Positions 53,596 through 61,177 of a stretch of DNA of 64,000 nucleotides are shown piece after piece. The notes beneath the pieces were generated by a model. It did not search any database and was not told the origin of the DNA. It saw only the letters and a program-made list of their open reading frames with translations. A program made the translations under genes and the position numbers. Every line of letters begins with the position of its first letter. The stretch's first letter is position 1. This DNA is from Acidobacteriota bacterium. Lineage in GTDB: Bacteria; Acidobacteriota; Vicinamibacteria; Marinacidobacterales; Marinacidobacteraceae. Location: assembly GCA_022826825.1 (NCBI GenBank), contig JAJDUD010000028.1, positions 62,001-126,000 of the forward strand. The letters run 5' to 3'.

Positions 53596-53819
53596 CCAGC
53601 CTTGGGCGATACGGAAGCCTGCGGGTTCCAGCCTTGGGCGATACGGAAGCCGGCGGATGCAAGCCTTGGGCGATACGGAAGCCTGCGGGTTCCAGCCTTG
53701 GGCGATACGAGAGCCTGCGGATTCCAGCCTTGGGCGATACGGAAGCCTGCGGGTTCCAGCTTTGGGCGATACGGAGGCCTGCGGGTTCAAGCCTGGGGCG
53801 CTACGCGAGCCGGCGGGGG
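53596..53819. repeat. 32-bp tandem repeat array, family 2, seven units
   Basis: Seven contiguous 32-base units around CCAGCCTTGGGCGATACGGA followed by AGCCTGCGGGTT. Same period as family 1 and aligned to it at CAGC, GC, GG, GCC and GCGGG, but with different bases between. The last unit is the most diverged. The 86 bases between this array and family 1 hold nothing recognised. Confidence 0.85.
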
Positions 53820-53821
53820 TC

Positions 53822-53949
53822 AGCTTCCCGCATTCGGGGGGCCGGCGGGGGTCAGCTTCCCGCATTCGGGGGGCCGGTGGGTGTCAGCTTCCCGCATTCG
53901 CGAGGCCGGTGGGGACAAGCTCCCCGCATTCGTGGCGCCGGTTGGCGGC
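53822..53949. repeat. 32-bp tandem repeat array, family 1, four units
   Basis: Directly continues the family 2 array, switching back to AGCTTCCCGCATTCGGGGGG-type units (three with TTCCC, the last with TCCCC). Period again exactly 32. Confidence 0.85.
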
Positions 53950-54011
53950 GACTTCGGCGTCGGTGCCGTGAGGATGGGCAGGGTTGCGACGTGCGCGGCG
54001 CAGAGCGCCGC

Positions 54012-54029
54012 GCGTGCCGACCAGAGGTC
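54012..54029 (+). repeat. 18-bp direct repeat inside a cut hairpin (left)
   Basis: GCGTGCCGACCAGAGGTC. It follows the hairpin GCGCGGCGCAGAGCGCCGCGC, as in the right half of the 44.7 kb element, but the outer hairpin is broken off immediately after GGTC. The identical 18 bases recur at 56736, where the hairpin is complete. Confidence 0.65.
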
Positions 54030-54210
54030 TACTGTGGCTCCTGTGTAAGTCGCTGATTCAGCGTCGTGTTGCACGCTGTGCCGTATCCGGCTATCACTGT
54101 GGGTACCACGTCTGCGCAGATCGAGTCGAACGGGAACTTTCGAGAACGCACGGGCCACTACGGCATGAGAGTCAGCCGACCCAACGTTGAACTCTTGGAC
54201 CGGGCGGGGG

Positions 54211-55731
54211 TCACGCCAAACCTGCGCGATTGCTCTTGACGAGGGTTAGGTCACACTGGAGATTGCGGTGCGCCTGGTAGACATACGCCTGGTTCTCGTC
54301 CCTGCAGATTCCGCGGCGAACCAGTGCCCGCACCGTTCGCCTCAGGCGCGGAAGATAACGGAACTCGTACTCCTCGTAGCTCATCTCCCTGCGCCTCGCG
54401 CGGCGTTCGAACAGGGCTGCAAGTTCGTCTACGGTGAGGTCGCCGGCAAAGTCCACGTAATGCTTGCGAATCAGCCTTTTGAACTGGCCAAAATGCATCA
54501 TGATCGCCATCTCGAAGATAGTGGTCTTTTCGAAGACGGCGCCATGGCACCGCGCCCATTCCGAACGCTCCTTGGCCACATGGTCCGACAACGTGTCGTG
54601 TTGAATGCTGGGGAAGTGGTGGTGCGCGACGTGATAGTCCTCGCCGAACGAATCGTCGTAGCCCCCGAGAATCGTTCCCGAAGTGACGTGCTTCACGTGC
54701 CTTCCCTCATCGTCGAATTCGAGGAATCCGTGCTGCCCGACGTTGATGACCGCCAAGAAGGTCGACATCGCGAAAAGCGGTTGCAGATAGACGAGAAATA
54801 GAAACAACAGCGCCGCGGCAGCACTGGACCCCGTGCCGATCAACAGTGCGAGGATGCCTGACGGGACCAAGACCCAGTAGATCGCCATCCCCCGCAGCAA
54901 GGTTGCACTCGCACGATCGATCACGGTGGTGACGCCCCGCTCCCGGTGGAACTCGACCAGGCTGGCGATACCGCTCAGGTGCCGGAACATCCGCCACTGG
55001 TAGAGCATCAGGTCGCCGGACTTGGTACGGTCGAGGTCCCAGAGGTAGACGGTGTCCCCTTTTCCGCCATCCAATCGGTGGTGCAGCAGAATGTGGGATG
55101 TCGAGAAGTTGTACGGTACGGTCCCGAAGAAGACACCCAGCCAGTTCTCGAAGAAGTTGCCAATCCGTTGGCCGATCCAGGGGCGGTACATCCGTCCACC
55201 CGAGAGGTGGCCCTCTCGGTGCGCGAGCGTGTAGGCGGTGGCCATGTTGCGCCCGCCGGGACCGACCCACAGGAAGTAGTAGATGGCAACCAGCCACCAT
55301 GGCAGGGACCCAAAGGCGATCTGCCACGCAAACACCGCGCCAAGGAGCGAAGCGGTGCCAACGGTCGACAGGATTGCCGCTGCGAAGTAATCCACATGCA
55401 CCGGCCGCCGATAGACGTACTTGGCGGCAAAACGCCGCAATGCGGATGAGCCGTCGACAAGTCGATAGATGGGGCTCACAATCCGGTCTAGCCCGTGCCT
55501 GAAGGCCTGCCCCTGGATCACCACCGGCACAGCCCAAAGCACAGCAAAGTTGAGCGTCAGCAACATCCCCAGGACTTTGCGGATGCCGACAAACATGGGC
55601 ACGCACCACGGGAATCCCGGCTCGGCGCGCACGGCCTGTCCGATGCCGATTCGTCTCCCCAGCCACCGAGCCGAAGATGACTGGGAATCCGTTCGGGACG
55701 GACGTACCTCTCCGACCGCAGCGACCCGCAA
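54211..55731 (-). CDS. fatty-acid desaturase-like membrane di-iron enzyme
   Basis: 506 aa from a TTG with a perfect AGGAGGT seven bases upstream; ATG 55596 is the alternative. Three histidine boxes: 'TLAHREGHLSGG' (HxxxH), 'TSHILLHHRLD' (HxxxHH) and 'YHVAHHHFPSIQHD' (HxxHH), the eight-histidine di-iron set of integral membrane desaturases and hydroxylases. Hydrophobic pairs lie at about 55-75, 105-160 and 275-320. 'INVGQHGFLEFDDEG' holds an additional His. The C-terminal 110 residues are soluble and basic. Substrate unknown; acyl lipids are likely. Codon use is visibly less GC-rich than in neighbouring genes, suggesting transfer. Confidence 0.85.
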   Translation of the reverse strand: MRVAAVGEVRPSRTDSQSSSARWLGRRIGIGQAVRAEPGFPWCVPMFVGIRKVLGMLLTLNFAVLWAVPVVIQGQAFRHGLDRIVSPIYRLVDGSSALRRFAAKYVYRRPVHVDYFAAAILSTVGTASLLGAVFAWQIAFGSLPWWLVAIYYFLWVGPGGRNMATAYTLAHREGHLSGGRMYRPWIGQRIGNFFENWLGVFFGTVPYNFSTSHILLHHRLDGGKGDTVYLWDLDRTKSGDLMLYQWRMFRHLSGIASLVEFHRERGVTTVIDRASATLLRGMAIYWVLVPSGILALLIGTGSSAAAALLFLFLVYLQPLFAMSTFLAVINVGQHGFLEFDDEGRHVKHVTSGTILGGYDDSFGEDYHVAHHHFPSIQHDTLSDHVAKERSEWARCHGAVFEKTTIFEMAIMMHFGQFKRLIRKHYVDFAGDLTVDELAALFERRARRREMSYEEYEFRYLPRLRRTVRALVRRGICRDENQAYVYQAHRNLQCDLTLVKSNRAGLA

Positions 55732-55738
55732 GTTAGAG

Positions 55739-55777
55739 ACCTCCTACGACACCGACCAAGCCAATGTAGCACCTCCT
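55739..55777 (-). promoter_or_regulatory. double Shine-Dalgarno leader with mini-ORF before the desaturase
   Basis: On the minus strand CGTAGGAGGT occurs twice, 32 bases apart. The first AGGAGGT is six bases before a TTG (55764) that opens a six-codon ORF (MAWSVS, stop TAG at 55746-55744). That stop overlaps the second SD, which serves the desaturase TTG at 55731. Arrangement suggests translational coupling. Confidence 0.45.
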
Positions 55778-56262
55778 ACGCGATATTTCAGCGATTTAAA
55801 GGAGACCATGGTGATATTTTGCCAATTTCCTGGGCCGGGCGCTCTAGCCAGCCGACCCGCGCGGCGGAACCCGGCAGCGACCACCCGGAGCGTGGGGATG
55901 GCCAACAGATTTCGTTCACGGCGGAGGGCGTCCACCACGGCCGCTGTCTGGATCGCGGGCGGTCACGTAGTCCTTGCCCTAGCGGGGCACCTCGAAGCCG
56001 GCCTCCTCCAGAGAGGCGTCGTCCCTGGGGCCGCGCCGCCCTGAGTGCCTTTGACGGGAGTCTTCCGGCCTGCTGGACCGCCAGCGCCGAACTGGAGTCT
56101 TCAAGAGTCCAGCACCCCGGTGTGCTGTGCCGCAGCATCACCGGGAGCGATCCTCCCGCCGCCAGCTATGAACTGACCGTGAGAGATCGGCGTGAGATCG
56201 CGACGTTTCCGGTAGCCGTTAGCGGCTCGGACCCTCATCCCGCGTCCGGCTGCGCTGGCGCA
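55778..56262. other. gene-free stretch in the lower-GC segment
   Basis: About 480 bases with several overlapping ORFs on both strands, none with a recognisable motif or ribosome site. The part near 55790-55830 is AT-rich (GATATTTCAGCGATTTAAAGG) and may hold the desaturase promoter. I see nothing else. Confidence 0.4.
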
Positions 56263-56517
56263 TCACCTCCAGCGCCCGCCCAACATCGCGGCGAGCGTCT
56301 CGTAGTCCTGGGCCAAGCCTGTCATTCGCCCGTCGAGCCGCTCGAACTGCCGCCGCAAGGTCGCGTTCTCCGCGGCCTGCTGCTCGAACCCCTGCCGCAT
56401 AACTTCGACCTCCTCGGCGTGCTGCTGCCGCTCCTCGGCGTGCTGCCGTTGTTCCCTCTCGAACTGCGCGCACAACCGCTCCAAGGCGGTCATCAACTGA
56501 GTCTCTAGTTCGGTCAT
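56263..56517 (-). CDS. MbeD/MobD-like coiled-coil protein
   Basis: 84 aa from the ATG of 'MTELETQLMTALERLCAQFE', with GAGGGAGGG upstream. The whole protein is a long amphipathic helix ('EEVEVMRQGFEQQAAENATL') ending 'LAQDYETLAAMLGGRW', the pattern of MbeD/MobD-like proteins encoded beside relaxases on mobilisable plasmids. The same frame is open upstream to 56640 ('LLEVDGERFVVLPAGALENL'), so a 125-aa version is possible. No relaxase is present, so it is an orphan or remnant. It supports a mobile origin for this segment. Confidence 0.6.
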   Translation of the reverse strand: MTELETQLMTALERLCAQFEREQRQHAEERQQHAEEVEVMRQGFEQQAAENATLRRQFERLDGRMTGLAQDYETLAAMLGGRWR

Positions 56518-56663
56518 ACAGTTCCCTCCCTCGCTCGACAGCTTCAAGGCAGGCCGCCCACCCACGGTCCAGAGCAGATTCTCCAGTGCGCCCGCCGGCA
56601 GCACCACGAACCGCTCCCCGTCGACCTCCAACAGCGTCACGCCCCAGCTCGTCTTCTTGTAGC

Positions 56664-56675
56664 ACGGTAAACCGT
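56664..56675. promoter_or_regulatory. ACGGTAAACCGT palindrome, putative operator
   Basis: Near-perfect palindrome followed four bases later by TACCGT, a third half-site. Sits 24 bases upstream of the longer start (56640) of the MobD-like gene, in an AT-richer patch. Likely a repressor site for that gene. Confidence 0.4.
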
Positions 56676-56735
56676 TGATATACCGTAGTTATGGGGGCAC
56701 TCAGAGGCACCCACCGGAACCTCCTAGAACGTCAT

Positions 56736-56766
56736 GCGTGCCGACCAGAGGTCGGCGTTCCCAGCC
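56736..56766 (+). repeat. REP-like hairpin containing the right 18-bp direct repeat
   Basis: GCGTGCCGACCAGAGGTCGG continuing CGTTCCCAGCC; stem GCCGACC/GGTCGGC. Its first 18 bases equal 54012-54029. It is intact here, so this side looks like the ancestral continuation of the hairpin cut on the left. Confidence 0.65.
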
Positions 56767-56819
56767 GGGGGTGCGACCGGGCGTGGTGGCGGGGTGCGGT
56801 TTCGCTGCGCTGTCGCGGA

Positions 56820-56846
56820 GCGATGCCGGCCGGAGGCCGGCGCTCC
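56820..56846 (+). repeat. REP-like hairpin, right-end half of the 190-bp element type
   Basis: GCGATGCCGGCCGGAGGCCG then GCGCTCC: the outer right words (GCGATGCC ... GGCGCTCC) of the long elements with yet another stem sequence, GCCGGCC/GGCCGGC. Ends 29 bases before the ATG at 56876. Confidence 0.6.
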
Positions 56847-56875
56847 GGGTGCGGCGTTCCCTTATTCTCGGGCGG

Positions 56876-58006
56876 ATGCGGCGCGCCGGGGCCTGGATGG
56901 CGATCTGGCTCGCGGCAGCCGTCGCCGCCGGGTCCTGCCGTCCATCCGCTTGGCCGGGGCCGGAGGCCACCCGCGAAGCGCTGGTCGCCCTTCACCAGGA
57001 GGTGCGGGGCCGGGTGCTGGCCGGCGACCTGGCGCGCGCCAACGGCTTCGCCTACGCGGTGGACGTGGGCGAACTGATGCGCGTCGCCTCCCGGCTCGGC
57101 GACCGGGAGATGTACGTGGCGCTTCGCAGCTTCGCCGTCCGCCGGCTGATCATCGACGAGCCGGACGATCCCACCACCCGCGGCTTCGTGCTCTGGCGGC
57201 GGACGCCGGCGCCCGCCGACGCGGAGGACGCCCCGGACGCCTCGGGAACGACCGAGGCGCTGCGGGTCTCCGAGGGCCTCTGGGAGGGGGCGCTCGCCTT
57301 CGGCGCCAGCGAGGACCGGGAGCTGGCGCTTCGGGTCCTGGACGGCTACGCGCGGCACGCGAGCGACGCCGCCGGCCTGCTCCTCATCCGCAACTACTTC
57401 AACTTCGGCAGCCGGGACTTCGCCACGAACTCCTTCCTCGTGGACTACGCCCCCGACTACCTCGCGCGCGTGGCCCGGGACACCGGCCGGCAGGACTTCG
57501 CGCAACTGGCGGCGCGCAGCTACGAGGTCGTCCGCGCCGCGCGCTCGCCCGCCGGGCTGATCTACGACGTGTTCCAGCCGGAAATGGCCACCCTGTTCGA
57601 CGATCGCCGCACGCTGCTCTACTCGCCGAACGACATCGTCCAGACCTCGAACGCCGCGGCGATCGCCGCCACGGTGCTCGAGGGCGCACCGGAGGTGGCT
57701 TCGCGAGTGCTCGCCTTCTGCCGCGACCGGATGCCGGGGCTGAAACTCGCCTACTACGGGCGCACGGGGGAGGAGGCGCGGCAGAAGCGCCCCGGGATCG
57801 AGATCTGGGGCACCCTCACCGAGATGAGCGTGCGGCGGGGAGACGAGACGGGAATCCGGGCGTTCGCTCCCTTCCTGGTCTCGAACGCCGCCGCCGGCCG
57901 CATCCCGGCCGACGCCTTTCTCTACGTGTCCGCCCACCTCCTGCTCGGCCTCGAAGCGCTCGACAAGTACTTCGGCCTCGACCGGCCCGTCCCCATCCTC
58001 CGGTGA
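56876..58006 (+). CDS. putative lipoprotein, helical (alpha/alpha)-barrel-like, unknown function
   Basis: 376 aa from the ATG of 'MRRAGAWMAIWLAAAV'; the lipobox-like 'AAGSC' is at about residue 22. The rest is a string of paired amphipathic helices with motifs such as 'RNYFNFGSRDFATNSFLVDY', 'SPNDIVQTSNAAAIAA' and 'YVSAHLLLGLEALDKYFG', a look shared with six-hairpin glycosidase-type barrels, including conserved aromatic and acidic positions. I could not match a family with confidence. The GTGA overlap with the following sulfatase-like gene implies one operon, so a role in modifying an envelope polymer is a reasonable guess. Confidence 0.6.
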   Translation: MRRAGAWMAIWLAAAVAAGSCRPSAWPGPEATREALVALHQEVRGRVLAGDLARANGFAYAVDVGELMRVASRLGDREMYVALRSFAVRRLIIDEPDDPTTRGFVLWRRTPAPADAEDAPDASGTTEALRVSEGLWEGALAFGASEDRELALRVLDGYARHASDAAGLLLIRNYFNFGSRDFATNSFLVDYAPDYLARVARDTGRQDFAQLAARSYEVVRAARSPAGLIYDVFQPEMATLFDDRRTLLYSPNDIVQTSNAAAIAATVLEGAPEVASRVLAFCRDRMPGLKLAYYGRTGEEARQKRPGIEIWGTLTEMSVRRGDETGIRAFAPFLVSNAAAGRIPADAFLYVSAHLLLGLEALDKYFGLDRPVPILR

Positions 58007-59586
58007 CCGGCGAGGCCCCCCTTTCCGAACGGGTCCCCTGGCCGCGGGTTACCGTGGCGCTCGTCGGACTGAACCTGCTGCTGACGGTCTCGTTCTCCGC
58101 GGATGTTCCCTGGGTGCGGCTGACGGCCGCGGTTTCGCCGGACCTTCTCCTGCTCGTGGGCGCCGGCATCCTGCTCGGCGGCACGCGCCCGCGGCGATGG
58201 GGCCGGTTCCTTCTCGCCCTGACCCTGCTCGTGGCGGCCTCCGCCCGGATCGCCGGCCTCATCGCGCTCGAACTGCTCGGGCGGCCGCTCGATCCGGCGG
58301 GTGACCTGCCGCACCTCGGGAACGTGGCGGAAATGCTCGCGACCGTGAGCCCGGTCCTGACCCCGGCCGTCCTGGTTCCGCTCAGCGGCCTCCTCCTGGG
58401 CGGCCTGCTCCTGCTCCTCGTCCGCGCGCTGGGCGTCCTCGCGGAAGCCGGAACCCGCCTCGGCCGGGGCCGCCGCGCCGGATTCGGCGCCGCCGCGTTC
58501 GTCCTGTTCGCCCTCCCCTGGCTCTCCCCGCCCGGAGGTTCCGCCCTGATGGCCGCCTGGAACCTCGCGGCGGCCCCCGCCGCCGAGCCGCCCGCCTCCA
58601 TCAGCGCTCCGCCGCTCCCCGGCGCTCCCGACCTCGGGGGCGCCGACTTCTACGTGATCTTCCTGGAGTCCTACGGGGTGGCGGCGTTCGAGGATCCGGG
58701 ACGGCGGCCGGCGCTCGAGGCGGCGGCCGCGCGCTGGGCCGAAGACGCGAGGGCCGGAGGCTTCGACTACCGCTCGGCGCAGGTCCAGAGCCCGACCTTC
58801 GGCGGAGGGTCCTGGCGCGCCCACGCCTCGCTGCTCTCGGGCGTCTGGGTGGAGCGCGAAGCGCTCTACCGGGCGCTGATCGGGTCCGGGCGGGCCAGCC
58901 TCGTCCGACTCTTCAAGGAGGCGGGATACCGGACCGTGGCCTTCGAGCCGGGAATCCAGGGAGCGTGGCCGGAGGGCGCCTGGTACGGCTTCGACCGGAT
59001 CTACGACCGGGAGGGGATCGGCTACCGGGGACCGGCAATGGGCTGGTGGGAGGTTCCGGACCAGTACACGCTCTACGCGCTCCACCAGCGGGAAATCCGG
59101 ACGGCGGCGCAGCCGCTGTTCGCGAAGGTCTCCCTGATCATGAGCCACATCCCCTACTGGCCGGTGCCGCCGTACGTCACCCCCTGGGGCCGTTTCGACG
59201 CGGGGACCGCCTACGAAGGGCCCCTGCGCTCCGTCGCCCACGACGACTACCGGGACCTGGCCGAACTCTCCGAGCGCTACGTGACGAGCCTCGAGTACCA
59301 GTTCCGCGTGGTGGGCGGGTTCCTGCGGGAGTTCGCGCCGCGCCCGGCGCTGGTCGCGGTCATCGGCGATCACCAGCCGCCGAAGCTCTCGCTCCACGAC
59401 TCCGACACCTGGGCGACGCCCCTGCACCTCTTCTCCCGGGACCCGGGACTGCTGGAACCCTGGGAAGAACGCGGCTTCACCCGCACGCTCGTTCCCGAGG
59501 CCGGCACTTCGTGGCGGATGAGCGATTTCCCCCACGATCTCACGGAGTTTTTCCCCGACCGGACCGCCGCGGGCGCACCGCGCTGA
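58003..59586 (+). CDS. membrane-anchored sulfatase / phosphoglycerol-transferase-like protein
   Basis: 527 aa from the GTG overlapping the previous stop. Five hydrophobic helices in the first 200 residues, then an alkaline-phosphatase-superfamily domain: metal Glu in 'FYVIFLESYGVAAF' (about 220), the candidate nucleophile Ser/Thr region 'SPTFGGGSWRAHASLLSG' (about 262-279), and the metal ligands 'VIGDHQPPKL' (about 455). The layout, five helices plus an extracytoplasmic catalytic domain, is that of LtaS/OpgB-like and EptA-like enzymes that add phosphoglycerol or phosphoethanolamine to envelope glycans. Exact donor and acceptor unknown. Acts on the periplasmic face. Confidence 0.8.
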   Translation: MTGEAPLSERVPWPRVTVALVGLNLLLTVSFSADVPWVRLTAAVSPDLLLLVGAGILLGGTRPRRWGRFLLALTLLVAASARIAGLIALELLGRPLDPAGDLPHLGNVAEMLATVSPVLTPAVLVPLSGLLLGGLLLLLVRALGVLAEAGTRLGRGRRAGFGAAAFVLFALPWLSPPGGSALMAAWNLAAAPAAEPPASISAPPLPGAPDLGGADFYVIFLESYGVAAFEDPGRRPALEAAAARWAEDARAGGFDYRSAQVQSPTFGGGSWRAHASLLSGVWVEREALYRALIGSGRASLVRLFKEAGYRTVAFEPGIQGAWPEGAWYGFDRIYDREGIGYRGPAMGWWEVPDQYTLYALHQREIRTAAQPLFAKVSLIMSHIPYWPVPPYVTPWGRFDAGTAYEGPLRSVAHDDYRDLAELSERYVTSLEYQFRVVGGFLREFAPRPALVAVIGDHQPPKLSLHDSDTWATPLHLFSRDPGLLEPWEERGFTRTLVPEAGTSWRMSDFPHDLTEFFPDRTAAGAPR

Positions 59587-59623
59587 TAATTTCCCCCGCG
59601 AACCCGCGGGCGGAGAGAACTGG

Positions 59624-60658
59624 ATGGCGACCTGGATGAAGACGATGCCTCCCGCGTTGGCGGTTGCCGCGGCCATGCTGGCCGCGCCGGGCAGCGCCTG
59701 GCCGCAGACGACCCCGTTCGACCGGCTGCCGGCCGAGCAGTTCGACGCCACCCCGCCCTCGGCGCTCGTGGACGGCGCGCCGGGACGCATGAGCGTCCGG
59801 TCCCGGGACTGTCGGGATCTGCCTACTGGTGAGACCCGGCGGCGCATCGTGGACATCGCGGTCCAGGAGTGGGGCTTCTTCGGGTTCTACGTCATCGACC
59901 AGACCGCGCCCTCGACCCGCACCCGGCGCGCGCGGGGGAGGCGGTGGTGGTGGCGGCCCGCCAATGCGGCGGAGGGCGTGCGCATCGCGCCGACCATCGG
60001 CGGGTACTGGGCGGCGACGCCGCGCGGGTCGTGGATGATCGACCGCCAGAACGGGCGGTGGAACGGGCCGGGCGGCCTGACCTCGCGCTGGCGCGATCCG
60101 TGGTCGGCCGCCTTCATCTCGTGGGTGATGTGCGAGGGCGGACTCGGCAGCCCGGAGCGGTTCCAGCGCGCGATCGCGCACCACGTCTACGTGGACCAGG
60201 CGATCCGCGCCCGCGACGCGTCGTCGTCGCCCGCCGCGTTCCTCGCCTACGACATCGGCGACGCCGCCGTCGAGCCGGGCGACCTCCTCTGCAGCAGCCG
60301 GCGGAGCAGCTACGCGTCCATCGCGCAGCGCCGCCGGAATCTCGGCGTGGGCGCCCGGATGCATTGCGACGTCGTCGTCGGGCTGGAGCCGGACCGCGAA
60401 CGCATCCTCACCATCGGCGGCAACGTGCGGGGCACGGTCGGCCTCAAGCTGATGCCCGCCGCGCTCCGGAACGGCCGCCTCGCGCCCACCCGGCGGCTCT
60501 TCGCCCATCTGAAGCTCCGGGCCGACCCCATCGGGGACGACGCCCTGAGCGCCAGCCCCACCCTGCAGGCGCTCGAAGCCGCGCCGGGCGTCCGGCTTCC
60601 GGCCGCGGTGGCGGACCTGATCCCGTCCCCGGCCCGCGCCACCGGCCCCGGCAACTAG
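59624..60658 (+). CDS. DUF2272-domain secreted protein
   Basis: 344 aa. Signal peptide 'MPPALAVAAAMLAAPGSAW'; ATG 59624 or 59636. The DUF2272 domain covers about 75-250: 'RDPWSAAFISWVMCEGGL' then 'RAIAHHVYVDQAI' and 'AVEPGDLLCSSRR'. In related proteins this domain looks like a cysteine-peptidase fold acting on cell-wall or polysaccharide material, but activity is unproven. Here a Cys sits in 'WVMCEGG' and a His pair in 'AIAHHVY'. It follows the sulfatase-like gene by 37 bases, so it probably belongs to the same envelope operon. Confidence 0.78.
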   Translation: MATWMKTMPPALAVAAAMLAAPGSAWPQTTPFDRLPAEQFDATPPSALVDGAPGRMSVRSRDCRDLPTGETRRRIVDIAVQEWGFFGFYVIDQTAPSTRTRRARGRRWWWRPANAAEGVRIAPTIGGYWAATPRGSWMIDRQNGRWNGPGGLTSRWRDPWSAAFISWVMCEGGLGSPERFQRAIAHHVYVDQAIRARDASSSPAAFLAYDIGDAAVEPGDLLCSSRRSSYASIAQRRRNLGVGARMHCDVVVGLEPDRERILTIGGNVRGTVGLKLMPAALRNGRLAPTRRLFAHLKLRADPIGDDALSASPTLQALEAAPGVRLPAAVADLIPSPARATGPGN

Positions 60659-60666
60659 CCAGCGAA

Positions 60667-60856
60667 GGAGCGCCGGCGTTCACGCCGGCATCGCCCGCGC
60701 AGCGGGCGAAACTCCCTGAGCGATTCGGCCGCGTGGCGCGGCCGACAAACAGGGACGGCGCGGCGCCATTCCGGTTCCGGCGCGACTTCATGGGCACGCT
60801 GGTCGGGGGAGTTTCGCGGCCTGCGGCCGCGATGCCAGTCTGAAGACTGGTGCTCC
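60667..60856. repeat. composite hairpin element, copy 3 (190 bp)
   Basis: Same order as copy 2: 'GCCGGCGTTCACGCCGGC', 'CGCCCGCGCAGCGGGCG', GCGAAACTCCC, core with CGGCCGCGTGGCGCGGCCG, GGGAGTTTCGC and 'GCCAGTCTGAAGACTGG'. The last outer word reads GGTGCTCC, a one-base change that would give a G-U-type mispair. It begins 8 bases after the DUF2272 stop. Confidence 0.88.
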
Positions 60857-60911
60857 CTTCCGCTGCATGGACCAGGACCCCAACGGGGACGGCGTACCAC
60901 GGAACAAGCCG

Positions 60912-61101
60912 GGAGCGCCGGCGTTCACGCCGGCATCGCCCGCGCAGCGGGCGAAACTCCCTGAGCGATTCGGCCGCGTGGCGCGGCCGACAAACAGGGA
61001 CGGCGCAGCGCCATTCCGGTTCCGGCGCGACTCCCTGGGCACGCCGGTCGGGAGAGTTTCGCGGCCTGCGGCCGCGATGCCAGTCTGAAGACTGGCGCTC
61101 C
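60912..61101. repeat. composite hairpin element, copy 4 (190 bp)
   Basis: Tandem neighbour of copy 3, 55 bases further, same orientation and length, with a few substitutions (for example ACTCCCTGGGCACGCCGG in place of ACTTCATGGGCACGCTGG in the core). The pair fills the gene-free stretch before the TonB-dependent receptor gene, which converges from the other side. Confidence 0.88.
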
Positions 61102-61177
61102 TGCCGTCCCGGTCATCGGGCGGACTGAGCTTTCAGAGCAACTGGCCGGCGCTCCTGGCCTTGTGTCTTCTCCCCGG

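Noticed and set aside
53286-53949. CRISPR array
   Set aside because: The 32-bp units are contiguous; there are no unique spacers between them and no cas genes in the window.
53574-54056. ORFs translating the 32-bp repeats (for example 53574-54056 and 53128-54048)
   Set aside because: A 32-base period shifts frame each unit; the repeated-looking peptides are by-products of the DNA repeat and lack any start context or homology.
56219-56710. 163-aa ORF overlapping the MobD-like gene
   Set aside because: Arg/Ala-rich, in a different frame, no motif; the heptad pattern and good ribosome site belong to the other frame.
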